From positions 1-64,000 of the forward strand of contig NZ_VMHE01000002.1 of assembly GCF_007559425.1 (NCBI RefSeq): DNA of 64,000 nucleotides, written 5' to 3'. Shown here piece after piece: positions 1-8,915 of the stretch. Position numbers and translations under genes: made by a program. Below the pieces are notes generated by a model, which was not told the origin of the DNA, searched no databases, and was given only the letters and a program-made list of their open reading frames with translations. The stretch's first letter is position 1. Each line of letters begins with the position of its first letter. Origin of the DNA: Allobacillus salarius (GTDB taxonomy: Bacteria > Bacillota > Bacilli > Bacillales > Alkalibacillaceae).

Positions 1-1
1 A

Positions 2-52
2 CTGGCGGTTACGCTGGTGTTCTTAGGAATCCCCCACTTCAAACAACCGTAG
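2..52 (+). CDS. C-terminal tail of a truncated upstream gene (possibly ctaF)
   Basis: The window opens inside an open frame that stops with TAG at 50-52. The 16 visible residues read LAVTLVFLGIPHFKQP, a hydrophobic stretch with a short polar tail, as expected at the end of a small membrane protein. In B. subtilis the gene before ctaG is ctaF, a small cytochrome c oxidase subunit. Position therefore suggests ctaF, but too little sequence is present to confirm it. Another frame stops at 58-60 and cannot be excluded. Confidence 0.3.
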   Translation: MAVTLVFLGIPHFKQP

Positions 53-182
53 TTTGTTAAGTGGTGGGTAGTTCAATTATTACAATTTTTCAAACGTTGG
101 TTTTATGAGTCGAGTACAAAGAAAATATGTTGTATACTGAGGTAAACACGTAATAGACAAAACTCCCGAGGTGAATTCAAAA

Positions 183-1094
183 ATGTGGGATAAACTACAA
201 ATATTTGGTTTCCAAGCACTTTGGAATCCATTAACGTTACTCATAACCATTTTATTAGGCTTATTATATTACTTATTTACCGGCCCGCTAAAAGAGAAGG
301 CAGGGTTGAAGGAGAGACCGGCTGGAAAGCAACAGCTCTGGTTTTATCTAGCACTTACATTATTTTATCTAATTAAAGGTGCTCCTTTATATCTCATGTC
401 CCATATCTTTCTTTCAGTTCATATGTTGCAAATGGTAATCTTTTACTTGATTATGCCTATGCTTGTGATCAAAGGGATTCCAGAAGAATGGTGGAGAAAA
501 GTATTTAACAATCGCACCATTGGTCCGATTATGAATTTTTTCACCAAGCCACTAATTGCGATTATTGTATTCCACGCATTGTTTTCGTTTTATCACTTAC
601 CGGTGATTTTGGATTTTTCCAAAACGAATAACTTTGTACACTGGAGCATTACATTGGTGATTTTTGTAGGAGCATTCTTTTTCTGGTGGCCGTTAATGAC
701 ACCATTTAAAGAACGTGTAATTATTCGACCGCTCTATAAGATTTTTTATATTTTTGGAAGTGGCTTATTGATTACACCATCGTGTGCACTAATCATCTTC
801 GCTGATGCACCATTATATGCGACTTATTCGCAACCAGATGCATTTATGAATGCATTGGCGCTATGTGTGCCTGTTGAGGTGTTACAAGGTTTAAATCTTG
901 GTGGACCACAAATATTTATGAATGTTGATTTAGTCAATGATCAACAATTAGCGGGAATCGTGATGAAAGTATCCCAAGAATTTATATACGGTGGCGTTTT
1001 AGCTGCATTGTTTTATGCTTGGTATAACAGTGAAAACAGAGGAATCGATCCATTGCCATCATCACAGCAAACCATCACACCAGAAAGAGGTTGA
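183..1094 (+). CDS. ctaG: CtaG, cytochrome c oxidase assembly factor (Caa3_CtaG family)
   Basis: This is a polytopic membrane protein of 303 residues, almost entirely hydrophobic helices joined by short loops. It opens MWDKLQIFGFQALWNP, which closely resembles the start of B. subtilis CtaG. The family is needed for assembly of active caa3-type cytochrome c oxidase in the membrane, probably through copper-centre maturation. An in-frame GTG exists at 171, but GAGGTGA at 168-174 lies 8 bases before ATG 183, so ATG 183 is the better start. The next gene begins 6 bases downstream with its ribosome site inside the ctaG end, so the two are probably cotranscribed. Confidence 0.9.
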   Translation: MWDKLQIFGFQALWNPLTLLITILLGLLYYLFTGPLKEKAGLKERPAGKQQLWFYLALTLFYLIKGAPLYLMSHIFLSVHMLQMVIFYLIMPMLVIKGIPEEWWRKVFNNRTIGPIMNFFTKPLIAIIVFHALFSFYHLPVILDFSKTNNFVHWSITLVIFVGAFFFWWPLMTPFKERVIIRPLYKIFYIFGSGLLITPSCALIIFADAPLYATYSQPDAFMNALALCVPVEVLQGLNLGGPQIFMNVDLVNDQQLAGIVMKVSQEFIYGGVLAALFYAWYNSENRGIDPLPSSQQTITPERG

Positions 1095-1100
1095 TTTTAA

Positions 1101-1550
1101 ATGCCATTTCTACCAACCATCAGTACATTCTTTATCATATTAAGTGCGATACTTGTGGCAATCGGTTGGATATTTATCGCAAAGAAAAAATATAAAGCTC
1201 ATCGAATTACAATGATTTTAGCTTCTATATCAGCGCTGTCTTTTTTCATCCTATATATGTCACGTACGATCTTTATAGGAAACACAGCGTTTGGTGGTCC
1301 GGATGATATAAAAATCTATTATACTATTTTCCTAATTTTTCACATTTTCTTGGCTACAACGGGAGGGGTTTTCGGAATAATTTCCCTTACGTTAGCATTT
1401 AAAAGAAAGATTACTAAACATCGTAAAATCGGACCTTATACAAGCATTATTTGGTTCTTTACAGCGATTACAGGTGTTGCCGTTTACTTGTTGTTATACG
1501 TTCTTTATGACGGTGGGCACAGTACGAGCTTATTTAAAGCAATTTTCTAA
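1101..1550 (+). CDS. DUF420 family membrane protein (YozB-like)
   Basis: The product has 149 residues and four or five predicted membrane helices. The helix layout and conserved spaced histidines (HRITM near residue 34, FHIF near 80, HRKIG near 106) are typical of DUF420/YozB proteins. These often sit beside cytochrome oxidase assembly genes, and the histidines have suggested haem or metal handling, but the function is not established. The ribosome site AAAGAGG overlaps the end of ctaG, so translation is probably linked. A terminator follows directly, closing the oxidase-associated transcript. Confidence 0.8.
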   Translation: MPFLPTISTFFIILSAILVAIGWIFIAKKKYKAHRITMILASISALSFFILYMSRTIFIGNTAFGGPDDIKIYYTIFLIFHIFLATTGGVFGIISLTLAFKRKITKHRKIGPYTSIIWFFTAITGVAVYLLLYVLYDGGHSTSLFKAIF

Positions 1551-1566
1551 TACCATAAGTGCTTAT

Positions 1567-1605
1567 CTCCAGGGAAAGACGTTTAGTCTCTTCCTGGAGT
1601 TTTTT
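1567..1605 (+). terminator. Rho-independent terminator after ctaG-DUF420
   Basis: CTCCAGG at 1567-1573 pairs with CCTGGAG at 1593-1599. The inner GAC/GTC pairing strengthens the stem, and a run of six T follows. The hairpin sits 17 bases after the DUF420 stop codon. Confidence 0.8.
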
Positions 1606-1689
1606 AATTTAAACAAGCGTGAAGTAGTTCGAGTGTAATAGCGATATTTGAAAATGTCGTACTAACTAAGTCACAGTCTTTGTTGCATA

Positions 1690-1733
1690 TAAAAACCCCA
1701 ATTTAGTCATATAGGACTGAAATTGAGGTCTTT
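1690..1733 (-). terminator. Rho-independent terminator for the minus-strand AI-2E family gene
   Basis: Read on the minus strand, ACCTCAATTTCAGTC pairs with GACTAAATTGGGGT around a six-base loop and is followed by a T run. It lies just beyond the stop of the minus-strand permease gene. Confidence 0.75.
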
Positions 1734-1740
1734 AGTTAAC

Positions 1741-2799
1741 TTAAAATTTCACTTTAAACCGAATGATTCCTGCTTCATGAGCTGAGTTGAATAAGATGAC
1801 AACTAATGGGCCAAGGAAGAACCCGACAAAGCCAATTAATTGTAAGCCCAGATACATAGAGATTAATGTCGGTAGGGCACGTAAGCCGATGTGATGGCCC
1901 ATCATTTTCGGTTCTATGATTCGGCGTATAGCGAGTAATATGACTGCTAATATGGAAAGTTGTATCCCCATGCCAATGTCTCCAATGATGAACATATATA
2001 ATGCCCAAGGACCGAGAACAATGATAGAACCGATGATTGGAATTAAATCGACAAGCCAAATGGTTATTGACATGATGATCGCAATCTCAGGTGTAATAAA
2101 TAACAAACCTACTAAAGTAACACCAAGGATTATCAATGAAACGAGAAATTGTGCCTTAAAAAATCCGAGAAACACATGAGATAACCTGGCATTCATGTAT
2201 TTCAGTTTTTCTTGAGACTCTTCAGAGAGGAATGAATAAACTTTATTTCGCAACAATGGCAAGTCGAGCATAAACAAAAATAGCGCAATTAAATAGACGA
2301 TTAAACCAACCAAAAATTCAGGTATTTTAACAAAAATTTGTGCGATATTATCGATTTCAATATATTCCATTAGTTGTGCTTGGAAATTATCAAAGTTTTG
2401 AATAGCTCGTTCTTCCACTTCTCGAATAAATTGAGGCGGCCAATCCTTCGTATACGACTCAATATCTTCTCTTAAATCGACCAATACGTCTTCAACATTT
2501 GAAATATAAGATGGCGCGTTTTCAGCCATGTGTACGACCTGACCAATCGTTTTTATCGTTGTATATGTACCGATTGTTCCGAGGAATAGGATAAAAACGA
2601 AAAAAACAATCAATACTGATGTCATTCTAGTTAACCGCAGTTTTCGCATGAAGAGACGAATCAAAGGGTTTAAAACAAGAGCTGTCAGAAATGCTAGTAT
2701 GAGAGGTATTGAGATTGGCAAGATAAAATATAAAAATAAAATGAAGAGAATAATGAGTAAAGCAATGATCCAATATTTTTTATTTAAATTTCTTACCAC
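1741..2799 (-). CDS. AI-2E transporter family permease (YtvI-like)
   Basis: The 352-residue protein has the PF01594 layout. A hydrophobic N-terminal pair of helices is followed by an amphipathic soluble section at about residues 95-150 and then five or six further helices. The motif VDLIPIIGS and the C-terminal run with RRIIEPKMMG and FLGP are characteristic. Members include the AI-2 exporter TqsA, sodium/proton antiporters and the sporulation protein YtvI. The C-terminal region looks most like YtvI, but the substrate cannot be assigned. The start is GTG with AGGGAG about 14 bases upstream, a long spacing, so the exact start is uncertain. The gene is monocistronic and transcribed against its neighbours. 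Confidence 0.75.
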   Translation of the reverse strand: MVRNLNKKYWIIALLIILFILFLYFILPISIPLILAFLTALVLNPLIRLFMRKLRLTRMTSVLIVFFVFILFLGTIGTYTTIKTIGQVVHMAENAPSYISNVEDVLVDLREDIESYTKDWPPQFIREVEERAIQNFDNFQAQLMEYIEIDNIAQIFVKIPEFLVGLIVYLIALFLFMLDLPLLRNKVYSFLSEESQEKLKYMNARLSHVFLGFFKAQFLVSLIILGVTLVGLLFITPEIAIIMSITIWLVDLIPIIGSIIVLGPWALYMFIIGDIGMGIQLSILAVILLAIRRIIEPKMMGHHIGLRALPTLISMYLGLQLIGFVGFFLGPLVVILFNSAHEAGIIRFKVKF

Positions 2800-2988
2800 T
2801 TAAATATAAAACTCCCTTCATAATACTGTGTAAGTACAATATACCACGTTCGGCAAAATGCTAACAACAAATAAAAGAAATAATATGAATTTATTTTCAA
2901 TTCACAAGTGACTCACCCAAAAGTCTGATATGTTGTTGTTAAGTAGCAACAAAAAAATGTAATTGCTCTTTTTAAATCAGTATAAACA

Positions 2989-3031
2989 AAAAAACTTCAT
3001 TCCATTCTGTATTTGAATGAAATGAAGTTTT
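2989..3031 (-). terminator. Terminator after the YugN-like gene
   Basis: AAAACTTCATTCCATTC at 2991-3007 pairs almost perfectly with GAATGAAATGAAGTTTT at 3015-3031. On the minus strand the hairpin is followed by a run of T, and it begins 14 bases after the stop codon of the minus-strand gene. Confidence 0.8.
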
Positions 3032-3044
3032 CACTAAAACTAAT

Positions 3045-3416
3045 TTAATGAGTTTCCATATATTTTTGTAAGTCATCGCCAAGCTTTTGAATAACCCGAT
3101 CAACTTTGTCCAATACTTGTTGAGGGTATTCTTCATCTTCACCATACTCTACACCGTGTGGGTAATAATGTGTACCTAAGTATGGTTCTTTCAAACGAAT
3201 GACTGCTGATTTAAAATCAACGTCACCTTCAATGGCTTCCCCTGCTACACGTAGGTAGTAAGTAACATTTTTTAAAGTTGAGTTTATTTTATAATCAAAA
3301 GTCATACGTTCATAATCCCACTGAGAACCTAACACAAAGCCGTTTTTCTCCATGATATGCGTCAACGGTTCTTGGTGAATTACTGTTCCATCAAAATTCT
3401 TGTTCTCGATTTTCAT
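3045..3416 (-). CDS. YugN-like family protein
   Basis: The 123-residue soluble protein matches the small YugN-like family of Bacillaceae in length and pattern. It has a mixed alpha/beta composition, a central GSQWDYERMTFDYK stretch, the LGTHYYPHGVEYGEDEEYP segment and an amphipathic C-terminal helix. No catalytic motif or signal peptide is visible and the family has no established function. AGAGGTGA lies four bases before the ATG. The gene is divergent from ylbD and ends at its own terminator, so it is a single-gene transcript. Confidence 0.75.
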   Translation of the reverse strand: MKIENKNFDGTVIHQEPLTHIMEKNGFVLGSQWDYERMTFDYKINSTLKNVTYYLRVAGEAIEGDVDFKSAVIRLKEPYLGTHYYPHGVEYGEDEEYPQQVLDKVDRVIQKLGDDLQKYMETH

Positions 3417-3592
3417 TCAATCACCTCTTCTATATCTTCTCACTAAGATTATCATAGTATGAAATTCATCAATAATCAATTGTTAATGGGGATTTATCAG
3501 CAATGTGTAACAAATTAGACATAATTGATTCTTTGAACCAAATCGCCTGATTGTACGTAGTATATAGCATCAATGTAAGGGAAGGGATGAAA

Positions 3593-3970
3593 ATGTCAGG
3601 AATTATATTGCCGAAACGGGTCCAAGAGTTTCGTAATTTTGTTCGTGAAAAACCAAAATTATTCGAGCAATTGAAAAAAGACGGATATGATTGGCAATCA
3701 CTCTATAATGAGTGGGATCAATATGGCGAAGCGGCTATCCTGTTTCAACAAGACATTGAATCAAAAGCAGAGGGGGATGAACAAAAAGATTCGAGCCAAA
3801 AAATTAAATGGCAAGATATTTTGCATAAACTATCTGAAATGGATGTTGACCGTATTGAAAAGCATGTCAAACAATTATCCAGTACGATGGAACAAATTCA
3901 ACGCATATCAGACCAAGTAAATCAATCGAAGCGACAAAACAAGGGATCTCATATGGGCCCTTTCTTCTAA
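3593..3970 (+). CDS. ylbD: YlbD family putative spore coat protein
   Basis: The 125-residue hydrophilic protein begins MSGIILPKRVQEFRNFVREK, which aligns with the YlbD family, annotated as putative coat proteins. The C-terminal half is charged and predicted to be helical or coiled-coil. AAGGGAAGG at 3578-3586 precedes ATG 3593, and the in-frame ATG at 3587 is a poorer choice. In B. subtilis ylbE follows; here only about 60 bases separate ylbD from ylbF, so ylbE is absent. Assignment rests on similarity at the N-terminus and on position before ylbF-ylbG. Confidence 0.75.
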   Translation: MSGIILPKRVQEFRNFVREKPKLFEQLKKDGYDWQSLYNEWDQYGEAAILFQQDIESKAEGDEQKDSSQKIKWQDILHKLSEMDVDRIEKHVKQLSSTMEQIQRISDQVNQSKRQNKGSHMGPFF

Positions 3971-4031
3971 ATAGTAAAAGCATGGTAAAATGCTTTTCAT
4001 TTTGTTATGATAGCCCTATGGAGGTGTCAGA

Positions 4032-4478
4032 GTGCTAGCCAATATTGAAGTTATTGAATTACTCGAGCAAGCTGAGAAACTTGGTCAAATGATCAAGCAA
4101 TCAGAAGAATATGAAGCTTATCAGATAGAGAAAGATCTTTTATATAAAGACGAGGGAGCTGCACAGCTCATTCATAATTTTGTAGCGATGAAAGATGATT
4201 ATGAAGATGTGCAGCGCTTTGGTCGTTACCACCCAGACTATACAAAAATTATGAAGGAAATTCGAGGGACGAAAAGAGAGCTCGACATGCACGACCGTGT
4301 AGCCATATTTCGTCAAAAAGAAACAGCACTGCAAGGTTTATTGGACGATGTTTCCGAAATTGTGGCCACTTCAATTAGTGAGAACATAAAAGCGCCACGT
4401 GAAGGGTTTGCATTAAAAGATCACGGTTCCGGCTGCGGATGTGGCAGCGGTGGTTCATGCGGCTGTCAAGCTTCCTAA
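4032..4478 (+). CDS. ylbF: YlbF/RicF, RNase Y specificity factor subunit
   Basis: The 148-residue helical protein belongs to the YlbF/YmcA family (com_ylbF). In B. subtilis YlbF, YmcA and YaaT form the Ric complex, which directs RNase Y cleavage and affects sporulation, competence and biofilm formation. The extreme C-terminus contains GCGCGSGGSCGC with four cysteines, consistent with the iron-sulfur cluster binding reported for this complex. The GTG start is preceded by GAGGTG at 4021-4026. Length equals that of the B. subtilis protein. ylbG follows after 38 bases. Confidence 0.9.
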   Translation: MLANIEVIELLEQAEKLGQMIKQSEEYEAYQIEKDLLYKDEGAAQLIHNFVAMKDDYEDVQRFGRYHPDYTKIMKEIRGTKRELDMHDRVAIFRQKETALQGLLDDVSEIVATSISENIKAPREGFALKDHGSGCGCGSGGSCGCQAS

Positions 4479-4516
4479 TGAATGGTTAGACGATATAGCG
4501 TGAAAAGTGGGGGTAG

Positions 4517-4804
4517 ATGATGTTCACAAAGCGACAAGGTCTTATTATTTGGTTTAGACATATGAAGAATTTGCGCAAATTAAAGCGTTTAGGGCATTTA
4601 ATCTATGCCTCTAAGAAAAAGAAATACGCATTGATTTACGTAGATCAAGATGAGCTTGAGGATGTGAAACAGCAAGCTGAAAACTATAACTTCGTTAAGC
4701 GAGTGGATATTTCGTTTAGACCTGAAGTTGAAATGGAGTTTGAACATCGGCAAAAGCCAATCAAAAGACAAGGGGAGTTGGAAAGCTTCCCAAGGACTAG
4801 TTAA
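4517..4804 (+). CDS. ylbG: YlbG family protein (DUF2129)
   Basis: The 95-residue basic protein is of the DUF2129/YlbG type, with KRQGLIIWFRHMKNLRKLKRLG near the start and the ALIYVDQDE and FVKRVDISFRPEVEMEFE segments. The family has no proven function and is conserved next to ylbF in Bacilli. Two adjacent ATG codons (4517 and 4520) follow GTGGGGG, and either could be used. A strong shared terminator follows. Confidence 0.8.
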   Translation: MMFTKRQGLIIWFRHMKNLRKLKRLGHLIYASKKKKYALIYVDQDELEDVKQQAENYNFVKRVDISFRPEVEMEFEHRQKPIKRQGELESFPRTS

Positions 4805-4810
4805 TACAAA

Positions 4811-4850
4811 AAGCTCCAAAGCAGTATGTACGACATACACTTTGGAGCTT
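4811..4850. terminator. Bidirectional terminator between ylbG and the converging minus gene
   Basis: AAGCTCCAAAG pairs with CTTTGGAGCTT around an inner GTATGT/ACATAC stem. A-rich sequence on the left and T-rich sequence on the right allow it to serve both the plus-strand ylbG and the minus-strand gene ending at 4863. Confidence 0.75.
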
Positions 4851-4862
4851 ATTTTTATGCTC

Positions 4863-5252
4863 TTATAACGGCGGAAGCAAATGGTTAAGCCGTAAAATAG
4901 AAATCAATTGATTAAAATATAAAGTTAATTCATGATATTGATCAGAAGAAGGGACCTCCATTTCGACAATTTGGAGCTGATATTTTTCAGCTAGTTCTTG
5001 AAACTGTTCATATCGAACATTTTTATCAACGTCATTCGGGCGGGGTATTCCTTCTAAACAAATATAGATCGGTTGGAAATTACCTTGCTTGGTCGGTTGA
5101 AAAGATGCCGCTAAAGAAGTTCGATCTTCACCATCTTTTTTTGTATGAAAAGCATATAAGTGCATTACCCGTTGTGGCATATGCTCGATGAGAGTCACTA
5201 ATTCAAAAAAGTCGCTGTAGCCTTCTCCCAATTGAATAAATCGTTGTCCCAT
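4863..5252 (-). CDS. Conserved Bacillaceae protein of unknown function (DUF7147-like)
   Basis: The 129-residue soluble protein starts MGQRFIQLGEGYSDFFEL and ends NQLISILRLNHLLPPL. From memory, this pattern belongs to a small Bacillaceae family found next to ylbG-rsmD. Its members have sometimes been labelled methylthioribose kinase, which its length (about a third of a kinase) does not support. No nucleotide-binding motif, signal peptide or membrane segment is visible. An upstream in-frame ATG at 5267 exists, but GAGGAGA lies six bases before the ATG at 5252, which is therefore preferred. Confidence 0.6.
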   Translation of the reverse strand: MGQRFIQLGEGYSDFFELVTLIEHMPQRVMHLYAFHTKKDGEDRTSLAASFQPTKQGNFQPIYICLEGIPRPNDVDKNVRYEQFQELAEKYQLQIVEMEVPSSDQYHELTLYFNQLISILRLNHLLPPL

Positions 5253-5267
5253 AATCATTCTCCTCAT

Positions 5268-5698
5268 TGTGCGCGATTGTTTCGTCTAACTTCATGTCTC
5301 ACGTAAGAATCTTCCTATAATCTATCATGTCAAAAGAAGTTTGTGAATTTATTCGCAAGAAAGCAGACTTTTTGGTAAAATGAAAAAGAATTTGCTGAAT
5401 GGCAGGACATTTTGTTGTAAGTGATGGATATACAATAAATATGTGTTAGTTGTTTAGGCAAAACATTTAACCGCTTACATTTTTGTTCATAAAAAAAGCT
5501 CTTTTTCATAATGAAAAAGAGCAAAAGGTCTCTTTGCATAACAAAGAGTACAAAAAGGGAGAGGAGAAACCGGAAGAAGTACTTATGGGGAATGATAAGA
5601 CTTCTCCGTATAGAACGGTTCCTCTAATACCGCTCTTGTGAATATCCTTAACAGAATCATTCAAAGATATACATAAACTTCTTGAAAAGGTGAATTTC
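5268..5698. other. Gene-free stretch with three consecutive hairpins
   Basis: No recognised gene lies here. 5268-5460 is AT-rich and featureless apart from a cre-like site (ATTTAACCGCTTACAT, 5465-5480, two mismatches to the CcpA consensus). Three hairpins follow. The first is a 12-bp inverted repeat at 5498-5522, with seven A before it so that it reads as a terminator on the minus strand. The second is CTCTTTG/CAAAGAG at 5530-5548. The third is a long nested stem at 5560-5625. An open frame without ATG near its beginning or a ribosome site runs from 5471 to 5641. Confidence 0.6.
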
Positions 5699-6750
<1,052 letters not shown>

Positions 6751-6756
6751 AATTAT

Positions 6757-7986
6757 TCAACGTGTCGGAACCTTTTTGACTTTGTAGATCATATAAATAC
6801 AAAATGTAATCAATGTGAGCATCGTAAAGATTGGCCCTAAATGAATGAAATGTTCATAAAACTGACTGAACCAACTTGGATTTGGTTCAGGCTGTATAAC
6901 CGGTAGTTCGTTTGTAGATTCAGAAAAACGGTTCACGTAGAGTGGCTTATAGAGAATGAATGTTAAAGATGTAGCAAAAAGAATGTGTAAGAATCGAGCA
7001 AAGAAATATGGAGCAAATCGTAAATCCGTTTCTGCTACAATCGAAGCGATCTGCGCATGAATGGATAATCCATTGAATGCAAGAACTCCACTGACAACGA
7101 TCAATTGGGCAAGAATTGTCGTATGCTCTGTTTGTGTAATCAACTGGGAACCAATTGTGACTTCAAATATGCTTGAGATGATTGGCAATGTGAATTGTTT
7201 AAGATTCTCGAAAGGATATAAAATCGAGTTCAACAAATCTGCCAATTGAACAGTCACACCCGTATGGTATAAAATTCGGTTAAGTACTGAAAAGAGAACA
7301 ATAAAACCACCAATCATACATAATGTTTGAATAGCTGATGTGACGGCTCGACCGAGCACATGTCCGAGTGTCTGCTTATGTTCCAAGCGGTGAGTGTGGA
7401 GTTCTTTCCACGCTCTCTTGATAAGCAGACCTTCTTTTTTTGTGTTTTTTTCTAGATTTTCGCTAGAGCGCTCATTCTTCTTATAAAAACGCATGCACAA
7501 ACCAACCAATATACAGCCAAGATAATGACTGACTGCAAGCAGTAGGCCTACTTTAGCATTTTGGAAGAACCCTATGCTGACGGCACCAAAAATAAAAAGG
7601 GGATTAGAAGCATTCGTAAAGGAAATTAAACGCTCTCCTTCTGTTTTGCTAATCACATTCTCTTTGCGTAACTGACTTGTGATTTTCGTGCCGGCTGGGT
7701 ATCCACTGGCTAACCCCATACCTAAAACAACACCGCCTGTCCCTGGAACATTGAATAACGGTCGCATCATCGGCTCTAATAAAACACCTATGAATTTAAC
7801 GACTCCAAAGGCCATTAATAATTCTGCTACAATAAAAAAAGGAAGCAGGGAAGGGAAGACGACTTCGAGCCAAAGTTGAATACCTCGGAAGGAAGCCTCA
7901 AAGGATTGTTCAGGAAAAAGAATAATACACACACCTAAAAAGGAAGCTGAAATTGCCATAACGAGTGATTTAACGTGTTCTTTCAC
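6757..7986 (-). CDS. ylbJ: YlbJ, sporulation integral membrane protein
   Basis: The 409-residue polytopic membrane protein has the nucleoside-transporter-like GATE-domain fold of YlbJ/SpoIIIA-type proteins. Conserved segments include FPSLLPFFIVAELLMAFGVV, GMGLASGYPAGTK and FTNASNPLFIFGAV. In B. subtilis ylbJ belongs to the SigE regulon and is needed for heat-resistant spores. The start is GTG 7986 with AGGGAGG seven bases upstream; the frame extends to 8088, but that gives an N-terminal extension unlike the family. Length matches B. subtilis YlbJ (408). It converges on coaD with only six bases between stops. Confidence 0.88.
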   Translation of the reverse strand: MKEHVKSLVMAISASFLGVCIILFPEQSFEASFRGIQLWLEVVFPSLLPFFIVAELLMAFGVVKFIGVLLEPMMRPLFNVPGTGGVVLGMGLASGYPAGTKITSQLRKENVISKTEGERLISFTNASNPLFIFGAVSIGFFQNAKVGLLLAVSHYLGCILVGLCMRFYKKNERSSENLEKNTKKEGLLIKRAWKELHTHRLEHKQTLGHVLGRAVTSAIQTLCMIGGFIVLFSVLNRILYHTGVTVQLADLLNSILYPFENLKQFTLPIISSIFEVTIGSQLITQTEHTTILAQLIVVSGVLAFNGLSIHAQIASIVAETDLRFAPYFFARFLHILFATSLTFILYKPLYVNRFSESTNELPVIQPEPNPSWFSQFYEHFIHLGPIFTMLTLITFCIYMIYKVKKVPTR

Positions 7987-8132
7987 AATGGTTCCTCCCT
8001 GAAGTACCCTGACTGTACGAATAGTCCTGTACATAGTAAAATAAACTTGTAAATAACTACCTGGTTCAAATATACGCTTGTACATCATTCAGATATGCAT
8101 TGAACTGACGAAGAGTGGAGGAGTTCGTTCAT

Positions 8133-8915
8133 ATGGCAAGACCGAAAATTGGTTTGGCGCTAGGTTCCGGTGGGGCTCGAGGCTTCTCACATTTAGGCGT
8201 AATAAAAAAGTTAGAAGAAGCGAACATACCGATTGATTACATAGCAGGATCCAGTATGGGGGCGTTAGTCGGGACTTTTTATGGTGCAGGCCAAAAGATT
8301 GAGGATTTATATATGCTCGCTTCGACCTTTAAATTAAAATATTTTATGGATTTTACTGTTCCAAAATTAGGATTAATTCAAGGTGACCGAATCAAAACAT
8401 ATATCCAAATGTTTACGTATCAAAAACAATTAGAAGAACTTCCAATTCCAGTCCATGTAGTTGCTACAGATATTTATAGTGGAGAGAAGGTTGTTTTGAA
8501 AGAAGGTAGCGTTGCGAAAGCTGTACGAGCAAGCATTTCCATTCCCGGTATATTCGCACCAGAAGAAATAGATGGCCGCATGCTAGTTGATGGGGGCGTA
8601 ATTGACCGTGTTCCAATCTCTGTCGTCCGCGATATGGGAGCGGATTTGGTCATTGCCGTAGATTGCTCTAAGTTTGAGAGCAACTCTGATGTAAACACGA
8701 TTTATGATGTGATTATGCAAAGTATTGATATTATGCAAGATGATATTACCCAGCAAGCAATCATGAACGCTGAAGTTGTCATGCGTCCGCATGTTTATCA
8801 GTATAGTTCTAGAAACTATACTCAAATTGAAGAAATCATTCGAGAAGGTGAGATTGAGGCTGTCAAATATCTTGATCCCATCAAAAAAATGATTGCAGAT
8901 TGGAAGGATCAATAA
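8133..8915 (+). CDS. ylbK: YlbK, patatin-like phospholipase family protein
   Basis: The 260-residue protein has all three patatin motifs. These are the oxyanion loop LGSGGARGF at residues 9-17, the nucleophile elbow GSSMG with Ser41, and the DGG motif with Asp153 completing the Ser-Asp dyad. This predicts a cytosolic lipid acyl hydrolase; the natural substrate of YlbK is not known. GTGGAGGAG precedes ATG 8133. The upstream in-frame GTG at 8115 is part of that ribosome site. The next gene starts on the base after the stop codon, so ylbK and ylbL form one translational unit. Confidence 0.88.
   Translation: MARPKIGLALGSGGARGFSHLGVIKKLEEANIPIDYIAGSSMGALVGTFYGAGQKIEDLYMLASTFKLKYFMDFTVPKLGLIQGDRIKTYIQMFTYQKQLEELPIPVHVVATDIYSGEKVVLKEGSVAKAVRASISIPGIFAPEEIDGRMLVDGGVIDRVPISVVRDMGADLVIAVDCSKFESNSDVNTIYDVIMQSIDIMQDDITQQAIMNAEVVMRPHVYQYSSRNYTQIEEIIREGEIEAVKYLDPIKKMIADWKDQ

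Noticed and set aside
1916..2179. Plus-strand open frame within the AI-2E family permease gene
   Set aside because: It is antisense to a well-supported membrane protein and is Met/Ile-rich as expected of a shadow frame.
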